DNA from: DASPMP01 sp035626995
GTDB taxonomy: Bacteria > Gemmatimonadota > Gemmatimonadetes > Gemmatimonadales > Gemmatimonadaceae
Direction of reading: 5' to 3'
DNA length: 64,000 nt
Assembly: GCA_035626995.1 (NCBI GenBank)
Contig: DASPMP010000141.1
Span: forward strand, 3,291 to 67,290
The number at the start of each line of letters is the position of its first letter. Positions within the stretch are counted from its first letter, which is position 1. Below the pieces are notes generated by a model. That model was not told where the DNA came from. It worked only from the letters and a program-made list of their open reading frames with translations, and did no database searches. This document shows, in pieces, positions 62,989 to 64,000 of the stretch. A program made the translations under genes and the position numbers.

Positions 62989-63324
62989 TTAAGTCAGCGT
63001 GGAGCGGCGGTGTCTGGCCCGGGCGTCTGCCGCTGCATTACGGATCCAGTCCGCCACACCGGTCAGCGGTTCCACGGCCTGCTCGTAGCGGTTCTCCGAT
63101 GTCCGCGTTGATCCGGGCATGGGTTCGGACCCCTGATCCCACTCCACCTCGGCCCATCCGGGGTCACCATCCAGATTCTGGCTGTCGAGGTCGCGCCCCC
63201 GGATCGAGGCAAGGCGACTCTCGGCGGAGAGGAACTCCGGATCGCCCAGCGCACTTGCGGTAGGGTCGGAGCTGAAGGGTGCCCGAGGGGGACGAGTGGT
63301 CGGATCATCTGGCATTGGACTCAT
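62989..63324 (-). CDS. Small proline/acidic-rich hypothetical protein
   Basis: 111 residues from ATG 63324, with GGAGA 5 bases upstream. It is polar and probably disordered, with a Pro/Thr-rich opening (DDPTTRPPRAPF) and a Trp/Glu segment (GWAEVEWDQGSEP). No membrane segment, no known domain. Second gene of the minus-strand group. Confidence 0.65.
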   Translation of the reverse strand: MSPMPDDPTTRPPRAPFSSDPTASALGDPEFLSAESRLASIRGRDLDSQNLDGDPGWAEVEWDQGSEPMPGSTRTSENRYEQAVEPLTGVADWIRNAAADARARHRRSTLT

Positions 63325-63347
63325 GAGCTCTCCCGCTGAAGTATTCG

Positions 63348-64000
63348 TTAGGCCGCGCGCTGCATGCCGAGCCGCAGCATCCATGATTCCTGCTGTTGCA
63401 ATGCATTCATCAGCTTCGATCCGCCTTCCGTCGCGTCGTACGACGTGAGCGCCAGCAGGCGAATGGCTTCGTTGAACGTGTAGTAGCCGCTCGTGAACGC
63501 CGACGCGCCGGACTCACGCCGCAGCTGCTCCAGCGACTGTGGCGACACGCGCCGCGGGTCGATCACTGACGTCAGCGGCCGGTTGCCGAAGGCCCGGTAG
63601 GTGGTAGCCAGCGTCAGCTGCACCGCGCGCGGCAGCAGGCGGATGCACTCCTCCACCAGGCCGCGCACCTCGCGCGGGCACCGCTCCACGGGATGCTTGG
63701 TCATCCAGGTGGCGCGTGTGCGTTCCCATGGGCCGTCGCCATACGTCTGGCGACACATCTCCAGGACCATGAGAATTCGAACGGTTGAAACGGGATGAGG
63801 ATCACCAGGAATGAGCTGATAGACGCTGGAGTCGCTGCCGTCGAGGACGTCGTGCAGCGCCATCGCCGCCCCGTATCCGCAGTGCACGTGCGCGAACGCG
63901 TCCGCGGCGATCTCGCTGGCCCACGCGCTGAACACGAGGCCCACCGTGCCGTCGCCCAGCCGCGTGCGATATGCATCCGCCAGCTCGGCAACCCAGCCCA
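63348..64000 (-). CDS. Hypothetical protein of the same operon (5' end outside window)
   Basis: The minus-strand frame is open to the window edge (codons begin at 63998), giving at least 216 visible residues without an obvious start. A conserved-looking block AWASEIAADAFAHVHCGYGA contains clustered acidic residues and histidines that could bind metal. It is followed by HDVLDGSDSSVYQLIPGDPH and helical segments to the end. It could be the C-terminal part of a metalloprotein, but I recognise no family. Its stop lies 23 bp from the next gene. Confidence 0.7.
   Translation of the reverse strand, partial: GWVAELADAYRTRLGDGTVGLVFSAWASEIAADAFAHVHCGYGAAMALHDVLDGSDSSVYQLIPGDPHPVSTVRILMVLEMCRQTYGDGPWERTRATWMTKHPVERCPREVRGLVEECIRLLPRAVQLTLATTYRAFGNRPLTSVIDPRRVSPQSLEQLRRESGASAFTSGYYTFNEAIRLLALTSYDATEGGSKLMNALQQQESWMLRLGMQRAA

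Overview
The window looks like chromosomal DNA of a Gemmatimonadota bacterium (probably Gemmatimonadaceae). This is inferred from gene content, not from a marker gene: high GC, tandem VPS10/BNR beta-propeller exoproteins, a SusC/SusD pair, a Ser/Thr kinase fused to TPR repeats, many lipoproteins and many GTG/TTG starts. I see no rRNA, tRNA, CRISPR array, transposase or integrase.

Left third (1-20 kb). Three large secreted BNR propeller proteins lie in tandem on the minus strand (2.7-12.2 kb), and a fourth, cut by the window edge, lies at 1-886. Two closely similar Gfo/Idh/MocA oxidoreductases flank the three-gene tandem. The second of these starts a plus-strand run with a DUF885 protein, an oligopeptide-type solute-binding lipoprotein and two permeases, joined by 4-base stop/start overlaps except before the first permease. 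No ATPase gene is present.

Catabolic locus (20-34 kb). A plug-only TonB-type protein is divergent from a SusC-SusD-(2-hydroxyacid dehydrogenase)-SDR-(DapA-like aldolase) operon, followed by a LysR regulator and an M14 carboxypeptidase. The set suggests outer-membrane capture of an organic acid or sugar acid derivative, oxidation, then lyase cleavage. The substrate is unknown.

Middle (34-47 kb). An L,D-transpeptidase-like protein, several small lipoproteins, a cyanophycinase-like peptidase, an EamA transporter, an apparent in-frame fusion of an MFS transporter to gamma-glutamyltransferase, and a large receptor-type kinase.

Regulatory block (47-55.3 kb). A receiver-SpoIIE phosphatase, a PrsW-family intramembrane protease and a three-part zinc-protease/propeller/barrel protein are translationally coupled. 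Upstream are an ECF sigma factor and a membrane anti-sigma-like protein with 22 uninterrupted nonapeptide repeats. Divergent from these are an RsbW-like kinase and an RsbV-like STAS protein. This looks like regulated intramembrane proteolysis combined with partner switching.

Right end (55.3-64 kb). Four copies of an exactly 120-bp hairpin element occupy four consecutive intergenic gaps around small unrelated genes, giving a cassette-like layout. They are followed by an MBL-fold hydrolase and a four-gene minus-strand group with an acidic-tailed DUF2272/lytic-transglycosylase protein.

Repeats are the most unusual property of the window. Several families share one design: arrays of 7-, 8- or 14-bp units facing their own reverse complement across a short centre. 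Three 14-bp palindromic arrays share a common core at the centre.
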